From an uncultured Pseudomonas sp. (lineage in GTDB: Bacteria; Pseudomonadota; Gammaproteobacteria; Pseudomonadales; Pseudomonadaceae), in NCBI RefSeq assembly GCF_913777995.1, contig NZ_CAJYVE010000013.1, forward strand, positions 62,001 to 126,000: a stretch of DNA of 64,000 nucleotides, read 5' to 3'. Below the pieces are notes generated by a model that searched no databases, had not been told where the DNA came from, and was given only the letters and a program-made list of their open reading frames with translations. Shown piece after piece: positions 62,946 through 64,000 of this stretch (within the stretch, counting starts at the first letter, position 1; each line of letters starts with the position of its first letter). The translations under genes were made by a program, and so were the position numbers.

Positions 62946-63929
62946 ATGGCCCGTCGCGGATACCTGTTGGCGCTGTTCGCCACCCTCCTCGCACTGCTGG
63001 TGGTGCTGCTCGGTGCCTGGACCCGCCTGTCGCACGCGGGCCTGGGCTGCCCGGACTGGCCGGGTTGCTACGGCTTTCTCGGGGTGCCGTCCGGGGCGCT
63101 GCAACAGGCGCTGGCCGAGCTGCGCTATCCCCAGGCGCCGCTGGAAGTCGACAAGGGCTGGTACGAGATGATGCACCGCTACGCCGCCGCCGCCCTCGGC
63201 CTGAGCACCCTGGCGATTACCTGGCAGGCGTGGCGACAGCGCCAGGCCCTGGGCCTGGCCTTGGCGCTGCTGGGGCTGGTCATGTTGCAGGCAGCGTTCG
63301 GCATGTGGACCGTCACCCTCAGGCTGTGGCCGCCGGTGGTTACCCTGCATCTGCTTGGCGGCATGAGCACCCTGGGCTTGCTGTTCTTGCTGACCCTGCG
63401 CCTGGCCGCGCGACCTGCCGTGCTGCGTAGCCCTGACCCCGCGCTGCGGCGGCTGGCGTTGGCCGCCCTGCTGCTGATCGCCGTGCAGATCGCCCTGGGC
63501 GGTTGGGTCAGCGCCCACTACGCTGCCCAGGCCTGCCCGGACCTGCCGTTGTGCCAGGGGCGCTGGTGGCCGGTGATGGACTTCGCCGAGGCGTTCGGCC
63601 TGAGCCCGCCACTCGGGCTGAGCTACCTGGGCGGCGTGCATGAGGGCGAGGCGCGCACGGCGATTCACCTGGCCCACCGGCTGGGCGCGGTGCTGGTGGC
63701 GCTGGTCGCCCTGCGCCTGGCCTGGCGGCTCTGGCAGGCAGGGCTGGTGGGCATGGGCGGCGTGCTGGCCGGGCTGTTGCTGCTGCAGCTGGCGCTGGGC
63801 GCAGGCAATGTGCTGCTGAACTTTCCCGCGGCCCTGGCCTTGGCCCACAGCGGCGGTGCTGCGCTGTTGCTGTTGGCGGCGATCTTCGTCAACGAGCGTG
63901 TCGGGCGAGCGCCGCGTGGCTGTACCTGA
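62946..63929 (+). CDS. ctaA: heme A synthase CtaA (COX15 family)
   Basis: Converts heme o to heme a. The 327-residue protein has about eight membrane helices and conserved histidines in MMHRYAAA, LHLLGG, HLAHRLGA and AHSGGAA. The loop cysteines GLGCPDWPGC are present. It starts 13 bases after the Sco-like gene. Confidence 0.92.
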   Translation: MARRGYLLALFATLLALLVVLLGAWTRLSHAGLGCPDWPGCYGFLGVPSGALQQALAELRYPQAPLEVDKGWYEMMHRYAAAALGLSTLAITWQAWRQRQALGLALALLGLVMLQAAFGMWTVTLRLWPPVVTLHLLGGMSTLGLLFLLTLRLAARPAVLRSPDPALRRLALAALLLIAVQIALGGWVSAHYAAQACPDLPLCQGRWWPVMDFAEAFGLSPPLGLSYLGGVHEGEARTAIHLAHRLGAVLVALVALRLAWRLWQAGLVGMGGVLAGLLLLQLALGAGNVLLNFPAALALAHSGGAALLLLAAIFVNERVGRAPRGCT

Positions 63930-63982
63930 GCGGTACTTGCGTCTAGGCTTGGCCGTCCCAGTGCTGCCCGGATTCACCGACC

Positions 63983-64000
63983 ATGACCCGAACCCAGAAA
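63983..64000 (+). CDS. start of probable heme O synthase (protoheme IX farnesyltransferase), cut by window edge
   Basis: An ATG at 63983 begins MTRTQK and the frame runs off the end of the window. Only six codons are visible, so the call rests on position: ctaB/cyoE normally follows ctaA in pseudomonad cox clusters. Confidence 0.35.

Overview
The window is a high-GC gammaproteobacterial chromosome segment spanning the replication origin. Gene order and protein sequences point to a Pseudomonas of the P. putida group: parB-parA-rsmG-mnmG, mnmE-yidC-yidD-rnpA-rpmH, oriC, dnaA-dnaN-recF-gyrB, then plsC/hdtS, gmhB, glyS-glyQ, tag, a LpxL-type acyltransferase, trkA-rsmB-fmt-def, a LysM protein, dprA-tsaC, qor, hemF-aroE, a choline-O-sulfate locus, trpBA/trpI, prlC, a carbonic anhydrase/SulP pair and a caa3-type cytochrome c oxidase cluster. 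No rRNA, tRNA, insertion sequence, prophage or CRISPR array was seen.

Layout. 1-8371 (all minus) holds chromosome segregation (ParAB), tRNA and rRNA modification (MnmE, MnmG, RsmG), membrane protein insertion (YidC, YidD), RNase P protein and L34. 8372-8956 is the dnaA-proximal origin. A second DnaA-box cluster (3749-4040) lies upstream of mnmG and shares exact spacing with the first. 8957-15189 (plus) is the dnaA-dnaN-recF-gyrB replication operon, with two parS sites inside recF and a third downstream of gyrB. 15836-20221 (minus) is envelope lipid/LPS and glycyl-tRNA synthetase. 20303-21780 (plus) is tag and a lipid A acyltransferase. 21817-26696 (minus) is a small unknown membrane pair, potassium uptake control, RsmB, Fmt and Def. 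26880-32681 is mostly plus: LysM, DprA, TsaC, HemF and AroE, with Qor on minus.

32691-37908 is a choline-O-sulfate module: SulP permease, periplasmic choline-type binding protein, choline sulfatase and a divergent LysR regulator. 38008-40342 holds an SPFH coiled-coil protein, a DOPA-dioxygenase-family protein and a CigR/RcnB-like protein. 40460-43515 is trpBA with its divergent activator trpI. 43516-49491 is a run of small or housekeeping genes: DUF883, dodecin, two DUF1161 proteins, an LLM oxidoreductase, OsmC, two lipoproteins, a HAD phosphatase and a gamma-carbonic anhydrase. 49595-56794 holds oligopeptidase A, YheV, a radical SAM protein behind a LexA-like box, a beta-carbonic anhydrase, a second SulP transporter and an unknown protein. 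57216-64000 is the aa3/caa3 oxidase: coxB with a fused cytochrome c domain, coxA, ctaG, coxC, a DUF2909 protein on the opposite strand, SURF1, a Sco-like CxxxC protein, ctaA and the first codons of what is probably ctaB.

The main non-textbook signals are the twin, identically spaced DnaA-box modules; perfect DnaA boxes confined to the first 29 kb; parS sites written inside recF; a LexA-like box before the radical SAM gene; an uncharacterised two-gene membrane operon; and a Sco-like protein in the oxidase cluster. All counts and alignments were made by eye.
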